The notes beneath the pieces were generated by a model. It was not told where the DNA came from. It saw only the letters and a program-made list of their open reading frames with translations, and did no database searches. This document shows, one piece after another, positions 1 through 7,371 of a DNA stretch of 24,713 nt. The position numbers were made by a program, and so were the translations under genes. Source of the DNA: Chloroflexota bacterium (GTDB lineage: Bacteria; Chloroflexota; Anaerolineae; Anaerolineales; Villigracilaceae). The stretch is taken from contig JACPVB010000151.1 of the NCBI GenBank assembly GCA_016191985.1, positions 1 through 24,713 of the forward strand, in the 5' to 3' direction. How positions within the stretch are numbered: the stretch's first letter is position 1; each line of letters begins with the position of its first letter.

Positions 1-1
1 A

Positions 2-265
2 GACCGAGTCAATGACAGCGACGCGGTGCTTCATTACATCAGCGAGGGTTGGGAAAAAATCTACGGCGGCAAGTTGGAATTCATCCCCGATCCGCAAAAG
101 ATGATCGAAGCCACGCTGGCACACATTGATAAAAAACGCGCCGCGCTTGGCCTGCCCGCATGGGAAAAGGACAAGTTTGGGAAAAGTGGGGATTGGAGAA
201 TGCGGGAATTGGAGAATTTGCCGCTGGCGCAAAGACGTGAAGCGATTTATGGTTTAGTCGGATAG
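2..265 (+). CDS. acsA: Anaerobic CO dehydrogenase catalytic subunit, C-terminal fragment
   Basis: This is the last 87 codons of a gene whose 5' part lies left of the window; the frame is open from base 2. The nickel-iron CO dehydrogenase (CooS/AcsA) interconverts CO2 and CO and supplies CO to acetyl-CoA synthase. The visible part matches the usual CODH C-terminus: a GG-rich turn followed by a PDP-x-K segment and a helix ending in DKKRAALGL. No cluster ligands are visible because those lie upstream. The position directly before acsB, the usual partner gene, supports the call. After the typical end there are about 35 extra residues (from about PAWEKDKFGKSG) that I do not recognise. An unrelated protein with a similar tail cannot be excluded from so short a piece. 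Confidence 0.72.
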   Translation, partial: DRVNDSDAVLHYISEGWEKIYGGKLEFIPDPQKMIEATLAHIDKKRAALGLPAWEKDKFGKSGDWRMRELENLPLAQRREAIYGLVG

Positions 266-278
266 TCGCATGGTTGCT

Positions 279-348
279 TGGTCTTATAGTCCCTCGCACA
301 ATCTGCAAAAGGACGAAAAGACCATGTAACTAACAGACCATAAGACCA
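279..348. repeat. Inverted word repeat upstream of acsB
   Basis: The 13-nt arms at 279-291 (TGGTCTTATAGTC) and 336-348 pair at 12 of 13 positions. The flanking sequence repeats the same word in roughly 8-nt steps: TGGTTGCT, TGGTCTTA on the left; AGACCATG, AGACCATA, AGACCAGG on the right. The right arm runs straight into the acsB Shine-Dalgarno (AGGAG, 348-352). It belongs to the set of word hairpins described in the findings. Its function is unknown. Confidence 0.7.
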
Positions 349-358
349 GGAGACTACG

Positions 359-2647
359 ATGTCAAAATACATTGCCACCCGTGCCATGCGCGGCGCGAAT
401 GCGCTAGTGACCGAAGCCGAATTGATGCTCACCAAGGCGTTGAACGAAAAGGGTGCCGATACCCCCGTTTCTTTCCCCAACACAGCCTACTACCTCCCCA
501 CCATCCTCGGCATGACCGGCAAGGCTGTTGAAAAGCTCGGCGACCTACAGCCCGTTTTGAAACAAGCGCGGGATATGCTGCATCCGATCCCTGCTTTTGC
601 AAAATGGACTCCCTACCTGGGAGAGACTCTTGACTCAGGGATGGCAACGCTTCTTGCCGCTGAGACGATTGAATCTGTACGCTTCGCTTATAAGCTCCAG
701 CCTGAACCCATGCCTGGATTTAAACTCTCGGGCGGCACGTCCTTCACCAGCCCCGAAAACGGAGGCGATGAAAATAATCTCGATGGACATTTGAACGGAC
801 CCATTGATGATATCCAACTGCGCTCATGGGGCATCCAACTCGTAGACGGTCGTATGCCCGGTTTTGCCGCCATTGTTGGCTGTGCAAAGTCCAATGAGGT
901 AGCGGTTAAGATCGTGCGTGAATTACAACGTCGCAACATCCTGACCTTCCTGTGCGGAAACGTCAATGGAAGAAGCATCATTCACCAACTGCAAGAAGAA
1001 GGTGTGGAGCTTGGCTACAACACTTTTACCGTCCCATTTGGCACAGACACCATCTCTGCGATCTACGCGCTGGGCTTTGCCACCCGCTCCGCATTAACTT
1101 TCGGCGGACTCAAACCTGGCATGTCGCGCGAAATTTTGCTCTATAACAAAGACCGCGTCTTTGCGTTCGTGCTGGCATTGGGTGAAGTGGACGATTTGAA
1201 ATATGCCGCCGCGGCTGGCGCAATCAACTTCGGATTCCCCGTCATTGCAGATACCGTCATTCCAGAAATTTTACCGACAGGCGTAACGACCTACGAACAC
1301 GTTGTCTCCATGCCGTTCGATACGATCCCAGGCAAGGACGACCTTGAACGCGCCGAGCAACTCGTTCAAAAATGTATCGAAGTGCGCGGTGTGAAAGTGA
1401 AAGTCTCCAACGTGGATGTGCCCGTGCCATACGGCTCCGCCTTTGAAGGCGAAGTTGTCCGCAAGGCGGATTTGCGCGTGGAATTCGGTGGCAAGAACAG
1501 CCGCGCTTATGAATATCTGTACATGGCGAAATTGGATGAAGTGACAGACGGCAAGATTGAAGTCGTTGGTTCCGATTTCTCGTCCATCCCCGCACAAGGT
1601 TCCATGGACATGGGCATCGTCATCAAGGTGGCAGGCAGGCAAATGCAGCAGGATTTTGAGCCGGTGCTGGAGAGACAAGTCCATTATTTTGTGAACGGTG
1701 CAAGTGGGATTCAGCATGTCGGTCAGCGTGACATCGCGTGGATCCGCATCTCGAATGCCGCAGCAGACAAAGGCTTTAGTCTCGAATCGTTTGGCAAAAT
1801 CCTGCACGCCAGATTCCATGAAGATTTCGGCGCCATCGTGGATAAAGTCCAGGTTACCATCGTCACCGAACCTGCGCTCCACGCCGAATGGCTGGAGAAG
1901 GCGCGCACCGCATATGACTTCCGCAACAAACGTCTCGCAGATTTGACCGATAACAAAGTGGATGAGTTCTACTCCTGTACACTCTGCCAATCGTTCGCGC
2001 CGAACCACGTCTGCGTGGTTTCACCCGAACGACTCGGCCTGTGTGGAGCATACAACTGGCTGGACTGCAAAGCCTCGTTCAGTATCAACCCGACGGGGCC
2101 GAACCAGCCTATTAAACTCGGCAAACAGATTGACGATAGGAAAGGATACTGGCAAGGCACGAACGATTATGCCAAGATCGGTTCGCATGGCGTGGTGCAG
2201 GAAGTTTCGATGTACTCCATCATGGAAAACCCGATGACGGCCTGCGGATGTTTCGAGTGCATTGTGATGCTCATCCCTGAGGCCAATGGCGTAATGGTCG
2301 TCAGCCGCGAAGACACGTCCCTGACTCCCGCTGGTATGACCTTCTCTACTCTCGCAGGCATCGCGGGTGGCGGGATGCAAACCCCCGGTGTGATGGGCGT
2401 CGGCAAGTTTTATCTCATCAGCCCCAAGTTTATCTCCGCCGATGGCGGCTTCAAGCGCGTGGTGTGGATGTCTTCTGTGTTAAAGCAAACCATGGCCGAT
2501 GAATTCAAAGCCGTCTGCGAACGCGAAGGCGACCCAGACTTCATGGATCGGATCGCGGACGAGCGGAATGTGACTTCGGTGGAAGATTTGCTCGCCTGGC
2601 TCGAAGCCCACAACCATCCCGCCATGGCAATGGAGCCGATGTTCTGA
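359..2647 (+). CDS. acsB: Acetyl-CoA synthase (CODH/ACS alpha subunit, AcsB)
   Basis: AcsB condenses CO, the methyl group delivered by the corrinoid protein and CoA into acetyl-CoA in the cytoplasm. The protein is 762 residues, close to the roughly 730 of bacterial AcsB, so it has the N-terminal CODH-contacting domain that archaeal CdhC lacks. All A-cluster cysteines are present: C540 and C543 (CTLC), C552 (HVC), C562 (GLC), and C629 and C631 (ACGC). Their spacing equals that of Moorella AcsB (506/509/518/528/595/597) with a constant offset of 34. F546 follows the CTLC motif as in the family. The start is supported by AGGAG at 348-352, six bases upstream. It follows the CODH gene by 93 bases. 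An intact, functional enzyme is expected. Confidence 0.97.
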   Translation: MSKYIATRAMRGANALVTEAELMLTKALNEKGADTPVSFPNTAYYLPTILGMTGKAVEKLGDLQPVLKQARDMLHPIPAFAKWTPYLGETLDSGMATLLAAETIESVRFAYKLQPEPMPGFKLSGGTSFTSPENGGDENNLDGHLNGPIDDIQLRSWGIQLVDGRMPGFAAIVGCAKSNEVAVKIVRELQRRNILTFLCGNVNGRSIIHQLQEEGVELGYNTFTVPFGTDTISAIYALGFATRSALTFGGLKPGMSREILLYNKDRVFAFVLALGEVDDLKYAAAAGAINFGFPVIADTVIPEILPTGVTTYEHVVSMPFDTIPGKDDLERAEQLVQKCIEVRGVKVKVSNVDVPVPYGSAFEGEVVRKADLRVEFGGKNSRAYEYLYMAKLDEVTDGKIEVVGSDFSSIPAQGSMDMGIVIKVAGRQMQQDFEPVLERQVHYFVNGASGIQHVGQRDIAWIRISNAAADKGFSLESFGKILHARFHEDFGAIVDKVQVTIVTEPALHAEWLEKARTAYDFRNKRLADLTDNKVDEFYSCTLCQSFAPNHVCVVSPERLGLCGAYNWLDCKASFSINPTGPNQPIKLGKQIDDRKGYWQGTNDYAKIGSHGVVQEVSMYSIMENPMTACGCFECIVMLIPEANGVMVVSREDTSLTPAGMTFSTLAGIAGGGMQTPGVMGVGKFYLISPKFISADGGFKRVVWMSSVLKQTMADEFKAVCEREGDPDFMDRIADERNVTSVEDLLAWLEAHNHPAMAMEPMF

Positions 2648-2657
2648 TCTAAGTTAT

Positions 2658-2697
2658 AGATTGGGATTTGGAAAATGAATGGCCCAAACCCCAATCT
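2658..2697. repeat. Inverted word repeat after acsB
   Basis: The 14-nt arms at 2658-2671 (AGATTGGGATTTGG) and 2684-2697 (CCAAACCCCAATCT) pair at 13 of 14 positions around a 12-nt loop. Each arm consists of two 7-nt variants of one word (AGATTGG, GATTTGG; CCAAACC, CCAATCT). It begins ten bases after the acsB stop and lacks a T-run, so it is not an ordinary intrinsic terminator. It overlaps an ATG at 2675 that would give the next gene a longer N-terminus, one reason to reject that start. Confidence 0.7.
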
Positions 2698-2788
2698 GCC
2701 AAAGACCCGAAAGAAATCGGGGCATCCAATTAATTATTGTTTGAGGAACTCGCTGGTTCCAGCCAGCATCTCTGCAGGAGAGATAATT

Positions 2789-4834
2789 ATGGAAACAGAT
2801 GAACTTGTCAAAGTTAAAAGCGGCATATCGCAGGCTTATTGGTGTGATACAAGCGATATTCTTGCTAAATTTCAAGTAGCGGAACTTGCTTTCGACACTG
2901 CCAACAAACAAAATCTCTCATGGTTTGATAAATTATTTGAAGGAGGCATTTTACTGCCCAAAGGTAACAGCAATATCCTTCGCCCTATGACAATGTTAGT
3001 TTCCGGGCCTCCAGGATGTGGTAAAACAACATTAATAACAGAACTGTGTTATCGTCTGGCAGTCAATGAGCAGGGGAATGATAAAGCACTCTCTACGCTC
3101 TACATCTCCACAGACGCCGAAACAGGCCGCATGATAGATAATGCCTCTGATCTGGGTTGGGTTAGGGCGAAAGAGTACTTTATCCCATTTGACCCTGACG
3201 ATGCCCATCCCAAATTAAGAGAAGGACTAAAATCCATGATCGCTGTGTGGGGGCGGGAAAAATTTCTCAAAACAATCGAGAAACAGGACATGCTCTCGTC
3301 AATGATTGAAGCTGCTGTAACATCATTGGACAGATGGGTATTAAAGGCAAATGCGCCTGCCAATATTATGAAAAGATTAAAGTATACATTTGCCAACGAT
3401 CCCATTGAGAAGGCATCTGGCGGAGCGATTGTCGTTAATGATGAAAAATATATTCCGGATATTCTAGTAGTAGACAGCTTGAACATTTTGAATCCGGAAG
3501 GACAGATGAAATTTTTCCAATCATTTGTCAAGGCTTGCAAGGCAACCCGGTTGGTTATCTTTGTATTAAATACCGGCATCGAGAACCAGGAGCATAAACT
3601 GTGGGAATATTTTAGCGATATCGTGGTGCAGTTGGATCATCATTATATTCACGACTATTATGTTCGTAATATAGAGGTCGTGAAGGCCCGTTATCAGTCT
3701 CATTGGTGGGGAAAACACCAACTTAAGATTTATGCCAACCCCAAGCCCCTGGCCAAACCGGATGAAACGAATGTGGATCGCGTGCGCGAATATAACACGA
3801 TGATGAAGCGTTCCCATCCGTACCGGACTACAGGTGGGGTCTTCATTTTCCCTTCCATACATTCTTATCTTTCGATCTATAAGCGAAAAACACTATTGGA
3901 AGTGCCTACTCAGTCAGAAAAGACGGCCCGTTCAGATGCGCCGCCCAGGGATGATACATATCCAAAGAAATTAAATGACATTATCCAAATTCCCAAGGGC
4001 CGTTGTACAGCTTTTATTGGCGCCCGCGGTGGGCATAAAAGCCATCTTGTGTATTTGCACCTGCTTAACCGGGTGATAAATCATACAGGCGAAAGCTGCC
4101 TGATTGTGTCACTGCGCGAGGATGAAGGGACAACCAAAAGGACATTGCAAAACATTGCGAAACAGGAATTCAATTGCGACCAGGTTAGATTGGATGGTAT
4201 TGAAAAGGATAATCACCTTGAGGTTCTTTATTTTCCTCCAGGATATATTACTCCGGAAGAATTTTTTCACCGCATGTTTATCAGTGTTCACCGCCTGAAA
4301 AGACAGGGTAGTCATTTAACTGTAATGTTCAATAGTCTGGATCAAATTTCGGCGCGGTTTCCTTTGTGTGCAAAGCAGGAGATTTTCATTCCCGGGATTA
4401 TCCAAACCCTCTCTGGGGAGGGCGTAACCAGCATTTGTGTAGCCGTGGATGAACCCGGACAACCTGTTCAACAATATGGACTGTTGCCAATGTCCGATTT
4501 GATCGTATCGTTTTCGATGCGCCGATTTACTGCGCAAGATTATTACAGCCATATAGGCAAGGGTTGGCAGGAAGATTTTGTGATTAATGAAAGACTGCAT
4601 CATAAATTTCAGGATCTCCAGGAAAGCGCAGGCAGCAACTCAATTCTTTATCGGGAAGCGGTTGTATTACAAGTCATCCGATTCTCAGGTGGAGAACGAG
4701 CCGGTAAGAGAGGCATGCTCGAGTTAGTTAATGAGGACGAATTGGGGCGCTTTCCATATCCAAAAGCCGGGCTTCATTTCACGCCGCTCAGCGAAGAGTT
4801 GCAGCAAGGTGAAGGATTGTCAGATTGTAACTAG
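2789..4834 (+). CDS. KaiC/RAD55-like double RecA-domain ATPase
   Basis: The protein is 681 residues with two tandem RecA-type domains, the layout of circadian KaiC. Domain 1 looks intact: Walker A GPPGCGKTT at residues 73-81, a KaiC-like STDAET segment, and Walker B ending at D229 (DILVVDS). Domain 2 has a P-loop-like GARGGHKS at 411-418, where H416 replaces the usual glycine before the lysine, and the matching beta strand (VMFNSLDQ) lacks a clear Walker B aspartate. It is therefore probably weakened or non-hydrolytic. I chose ATG 2789 because AGGAG precedes it by eight bases; ATG 2675 would add 38 residues that run through a repeat. Base composition is visibly more AT-rich than acsB. A regulatory or assembly role near CODH/ACS is only inferred; no KaiA or KaiB is seen. 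Confidence 0.85.
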   Translation: METDELVKVKSGISQAYWCDTSDILAKFQVAELAFDTANKQNLSWFDKLFEGGILLPKGNSNILRPMTMLVSGPPGCGKTTLITELCYRLAVNEQGNDKALSTLYISTDAETGRMIDNASDLGWVRAKEYFIPFDPDDAHPKLREGLKSMIAVWGREKFLKTIEKQDMLSSMIEAAVTSLDRWVLKANAPANIMKRLKYTFANDPIEKASGGAIVVNDEKYIPDILVVDSLNILNPEGQMKFFQSFVKACKATRLVIFVLNTGIENQEHKLWEYFSDIVVQLDHHYIHDYYVRNIEVVKARYQSHWWGKHQLKIYANPKPLAKPDETNVDRVREYNTMMKRSHPYRTTGGVFIFPSIHSYLSIYKRKTLLEVPTQSEKTARSDAPPRDDTYPKKLNDIIQIPKGRCTAFIGARGGHKSHLVYLHLLNRVINHTGESCLIVSLREDEGTTKRTLQNIAKQEFNCDQVRLDGIEKDNHLEVLYFPPGYITPEEFFHRMFISVHRLKRQGSHLTVMFNSLDQISARFPLCAKQEIFIPGIIQTLSGEGVTSICVAVDEPGQPVQQYGLLPMSDLIVSFSMRRFTAQDYYSHIGKGWQEDFVINERLHHKFQDLQESAGSNSILYREAVVLQVIRFSGGERAGKRGMLELVNEDELGRFPYPKAGLHFTPLSEELQQGEGLSDCN

Positions 4835-4842
4835 GCGTTTAT

Positions 4843-4899
4843 ATGAGTAAAAAACAGTATCTTGTCCGTGACCTGATTACCGTTGGCATGCCGAAATAA
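4843..4899 (+). pseudogene. Remnant of a CBS-domain gene 5' end
   Basis: A 19-codon reading frame starts with ATG at 4843 and stops at 4899. Its bases 4861-4892 match 5777-5808, the start of the intact CBS gene downstream, at 30 of 32 positions, in the same frame (LVRDLITVGMP against LVRDLMTVGVP). It lies eight bases after the KaiC-like gene. This looks like a truncated duplicate left when the DUF4386-like gene came to lie between the ATPase and the CBS gene. A short expressed peptide is possible but there is no good Shine-Dalgarno. Confidence 0.72.
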
Positions 4900-4910
4900 C
4901 CCCATCTCAA

Positions 4911-4933
4911 CCTTCCCCCAAAATGGGGGAAGG
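4911..4933. repeat. Perfect 10-bp hairpin (CCTTCCCCCA arm)
   Basis: The arms CCTTCCCCCA (4911-4920) and TGGGGGAAGG (4924-4933) pair perfectly around AAA. No T-run follows on the + strand. It lies between the CBS remnant and the DUF4386-like gene, and its right side (AAGGAG, 4930-4935) may double as a ribosome-binding site. It resembles a dispersed intergenic element, but one copy cannot prove that. Confidence 0.6.
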
Positions 4934-4949
4934 AGCTAGCGAAGATTGG

Positions 4950-5705
4950 ATGATGAAAATGACGAATCAAGCTACTGACACTGAAACAACAGCCCCCGCC
5001 TGGAAGACTCTATACAAGGTTGGCGGCGTGGCGGCGCTTTTGATCGTGTTGACGGCGCTGCTTGAAATCGCGATCACGTTTCTTCCGGGAGGATATGCCT
5101 CGGCAGAAACCGTTGACGACTGGTTCAGGCTATTCCAAAACAATTGGTTCCTGGGTCTGCGCAACTTGGGTTTATTGAACATCATCATGACCGCGTTGGG
5201 AATACCGATGTTCTTTGCGTTGTACGTAGCACACCGAAAGGTCAACCAGCCCTTCGCCGCGCTGGCAATGATCGTCTCTTTTATCGGTGTGGCGGTCTTT
5301 TATGCGACCAATCGCGCTTTCCCCATGCTCGATTTGAGCCGCCAATACGCTTCGGCGACATCGGATGCTCAAAGAGTCATGTTATCAGCGGCGGCACAGG
5401 CAATGCTCTCGGTGGGAGAGAGTCATACTCCCGGCACATTCCTGGCTTTCTTCTTTACAGAGGCAGCCGGCATAATCATCTCTATCGTGATGTTGCAAGG
5501 CAAAGTATTTAATAAGGCGAGTGTAATTGTCGGTATCCTGGCATTCAGCCTGATGATGATCTTTGAAATCTGCTCATCCTTCATCCTGGGATTAACCAAC
5601 GCAGCACTGGTGATCGCAATGGCTGGAGGATTGTTGACCATGGCATGGTACATCTTCATTGCTCTTCGATTCTTCAAATTGGCGAAAGCAACCGGCGAGG
5701 AATAA
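4950..5705 (+). CDS. DUF4386-like polytopic membrane protein
   Basis: The protein has about 251 residues and roughly six hydrophobic segments, beginning with VGGVAALLIVLTALLEIAI and ending with a helix before ALRFFKLAK. The layout and the LNIIMTALGIPMFFALY segment suggest the DUF4386 family, whose function is unknown. A clearer member lies at 17924-18607 in this window. Start choice is uncertain: ATG 4923 lies inside a hairpin without a ribosome site, while 4950, 4953 and 4959 are all possible; AAGGAG at 4930-4935 is 14 bases from 4950. The gene separates the truncated CBS copy from the intact CBS gene, so it was probably inserted here later. It has no obvious link to acetyl-CoA synthesis. 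Confidence 0.65.
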   Translation: MMKMTNQATDTETTAPAWKTLYKVGGVAALLIVLTALLEIAITFLPGGYASAETVDDWFRLFQNNWFLGLRNLGLLNIIMTALGIPMFFALYVAHRKVNQPFAALAMIVSFIGVAVFYATNRAFPMLDLSRQYASATSDAQRVMLSAAAQAMLSVGESHTPGTFLAFFFTEAAGIIISIVMLQGKVFNKASVIVGILAFSLMMIFEICSSFILGLTNAALVIAMAGGLLTMAWYIFIALRFFKLAKATGEE

Positions 5706-5736
5706 ATCCCCGCCTGCGTACAACAAAGTCCTTTGA

Positions 5737-5767
5737 ACTGGTGACTGATTACTGAAAACCAATGACT
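5737..5767. repeat. Period-7 word repeat at the CBS gene start
   Basis: Consecutive 7-nt units ACTGGTG, ACTGATT, ACTGAAA, ACCAATG and a partial ACT run across the start codon of the CBS gene (ATG 5762). Unlike the other spacers I see only one arm and no complementary partner nearby. No Shine-Dalgarno can be recognised in front of this ATG. Confidence 0.45.
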
Positions 5768-6262
5768 ACTCCCGCTCTTGTCCGTGACCTGATGACCGTT
5801 GGCGTGCCCACTTGCAAGCATGATTCGCCTGCAAAGGACATCGCACACTTCCTGCTTGAGCATCACATGGAAGCGATGTGCGTGCTGGATGCGGAAGGTC
5901 ACGGCATTGGCGTGGTTGGCGAACAGGAACTGGTTGCAGCCTATGGCAGGGACAACCCCGATGAACTCAAAGCGGAAGACATCATGACCGAAGGCGTACC
6001 GGAGTTAAATCCCGATCTTCCGCTCACTGTTGCCGCACAAATGATGAAAGATAAAGGGATTCGTATCGCTTACATGCTGCACAACTCTGCGGGAATTATC
6101 TATCCTGCGGCCTTTATTTCGTATCGCCACATCCTGCGTCATATCGCCGCGAAGGATGAAAGCGATTTGAAGGATTTAGGCCTCGCGGCGGAACGCAAGT
6201 CACCGCTGGAACAATTTATTGAAAGAAGAGATGAAGCAAGGAGAAGAGCAGGAATGAAGTAA
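5762..6262 (+). CDS. Two-CBS-domain protein
   Basis: The protein is 166 residues with two CBS modules, about residues 6-62 (VRDLMTVGVPTCKHDSPAKD, then VLDAEGHGIGVVGEQEL) and 70-128 (EDIMTEGVPELNPDLPLTVA). Paired CBS domains form a Bateman module that usually binds adenosine nucleotides and controls a partner. There is no fused enzyme domain, so it would act as a stand-alone sensor; a charged tail (ERRDEARRRAGMK) ends the protein. It sits directly before acsD in the CODH/ACS cluster, making energy-state sensing for the pathway a reasonable inference, but nothing here shows the ligand. Its stop codon lies within the first unit of the 8-nt repeat that follows. A truncated copy of its 5' end is at 4843-4899. 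Confidence 0.88.
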   Translation: MTTPALVRDLMTVGVPTCKHDSPAKDIAHFLLEHHMEAMCVLDAEGHGIGVVGEQELVAAYGRDNPDELKAEDIMTEGVPELNPDLPLTVAAQMMKDKGIRIAYMLHNSAGIIYPAAFISYRHILRHIAAKDESDLKDLGLAAERKSPLEQFIERRDEARRRAGMK

Positions 6263-6336
6263 ACAAGTAGACACGTAAACAGGTAAACACGCCTGCAAAA
6301 ACTTGTGTACCTGTCTACTTGTGTACCTGTATACCT
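6259..6336. repeat. 4+4 array of 8-nt units in opposite orientation before acsD
   Basis: Left half (6259-6290): GTAAACAA, GTAGACAC, GTAAACAG, GTAAACAC. After a 14-nt spacer, the right half (6305-6336) is GTGTACCT, GTCTACTT, GTGTACCT, GTATACCT, which read on the other strand are the same GTRNAC type. The halves can form a long imperfect hairpin. The CBS stop codon is inside the first unit, and the acsD Shine-Dalgarno (GGAGG, 6343-6347) follows six bases after the last. The same unit type recurs at 10715-10780. Confidence 0.85.
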
Positions 6337-6351
6337 GACACTGGAGGAACA

Positions 6352-7314
6352 ATGCCCATCGAAATTCCAAAAGATAAATGGCCCGGAAGCATAAAGTCCA
6401 TCACCATTGGTGCGACGAGCGCAGAAGGTGGCACACGTGCGAAGATCATCACCATTGGTGGCGGGACCACCATGCCTTATCTGCAATTTGATGCGCCCGT
6501 GCTGAGCGGAGACGAAGCACCGAACAAACCCGTCATCGCCATCGAGATCAAATCGCATAAACCCGAAGACTGGTCGCCGTTGCTGGCGGAGGTCTGGGGT
6601 GAAGCGATGAGCGATCCCGCTGAATGGGCGAAAAAGGCCGAAGAAGCAGGAGCAGACCTCATTGTCCTGGCGTTGACCGTTGACGATTCTGCCGAAGATG
6701 CAGTCAGAGTCGTCAAATCCGTTTTAAGCGCAACGGGCCTGCCGCTCATCGTCTGGGGACCGGGGCAGGCGGAAAAAGATAACGAACTGCTCGTGCCCGT
6801 CTCCGAAGCAACCAAGGGCGAGAAACTCGTGCTCGGCATCTGCGAGGACAAGAACTACCGCACCATCGTCGCCACCGCCATGGCAAACGGACATCTCGTG
6901 CAGGCGCGCGCGCCAATGGATGTAAACCTCTCGAAGCAGTTGAACATTCTCATCAGTGACATGGGCATGCCCAAAGATCGCATCCTGATGGACCCGACCA
7001 CGGGTGCACTCGGTTACGGAATCGAATATGGCTACTCTGTGATGGAGCGCCTGCGGCTCGCCGCATTGCAAGGCGATGCGATGACTCAATTCCCAATGAT
7101 CGTTACGCCCGGCTTTGAAGCCTGGAAGACAAAAGAATCAAAAGTCGGTGAAGGCGTGCCCGAAGCGTGGGGCGATTGGACTGCGCGCGCGATCAATTGG
7201 GAAACCATCACAGCAACTGCGCTAGTTGAATCGGGCGCGGATATTGTCGTATTGAGGCATCCTGAATCGGTGAAGCGAGTCAAGGGCGCGATTGAGGAAC
7301 TAATAACTGCATAG
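6352..7314 (+). CDS. acsD: Corrinoid iron-sulfur protein small subunit (CODH/ACS delta)
   Basis: AcsD is the TIM-barrel small subunit of the corrinoid iron-sulfur protein, which with AcsC carries the methyl group from methyl-THF to acetyl-CoA synthase. The protein is 320 residues, the normal length. Recognisable family segments include an N-terminal TIGGGTTMPYL stretch, VIAIEI, AGADLIVLAL, ILMDPTTGALGYGIEYGYSV and the ending ADIVVLRHPESVK. The start at ATG 6352 (MPIEIPKDKW) is set by GGAGG at 6343-6347; a GTG at 6319 would add 11 residues coded by the repeat and is rejected. It is followed by acsC, as expected for co-expressed subunits. Confidence 0.96.
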   Translation: MPIEIPKDKWPGSIKSITIGATSAEGGTRAKIITIGGGTTMPYLQFDAPVLSGDEAPNKPVIAIEIKSHKPEDWSPLLAEVWGEAMSDPAEWAKKAEEAGADLIVLALTVDDSAEDAVRVVKSVLSATGLPLIVWGPGQAEKDNELLVPVSEATKGEKLVLGICEDKNYRTIVATAMANGHLVQARAPMDVNLSKQLNILISDMGMPKDRILMDPTTGALGYGIEYGYSVMERLRLAALQGDAMTQFPMIVTPGFEAWKTKESKVGEGVPEAWGDWTARAINWETITATALVESGADIVVLRHPESVKRVKGAIEELITA

Positions 7315-7355
7315 AAAGTAGAAAGTGGGCATTAAAGTTTCCACTTTCTACTTTC
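7314..7355. repeat. Perfect 15-bp hairpin between acsD and acsC
   Basis: The arms GAAAGTAGAAAGTGG (7314-7328) and CCACTTTCTACTTTC (7341-7355) are perfectly complementary with a 12-nt loop. Each arm is a 7-nt word in two copies. The left arm starts at the last base of the acsD stop codon and the right arm ends four bases before the acsC AAGGAG. There is no T-run. It is part of the word-hairpin set. Confidence 0.8.
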
Positions 7356-7371
7356 CACGAAGGAGACGCAC

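Noticed and set aside
1271..2008. 245-codon open frame on the minus strand
   Set aside because: It lies wholly within acsB, whose metal ligands and spacing are intact; the minus-strand product matches no family I know.
3100..3579. 159-codon open frame on the minus strand
   Set aside because: It is antisense to the first ATPase domain, including its Walker B region.
6259..6336. CRISPR-like array
   Set aside because: The units are 8 nt, contiguous without spacers and reversed at the centre; this is an inverted word repeat, not repeats with unique spacers.
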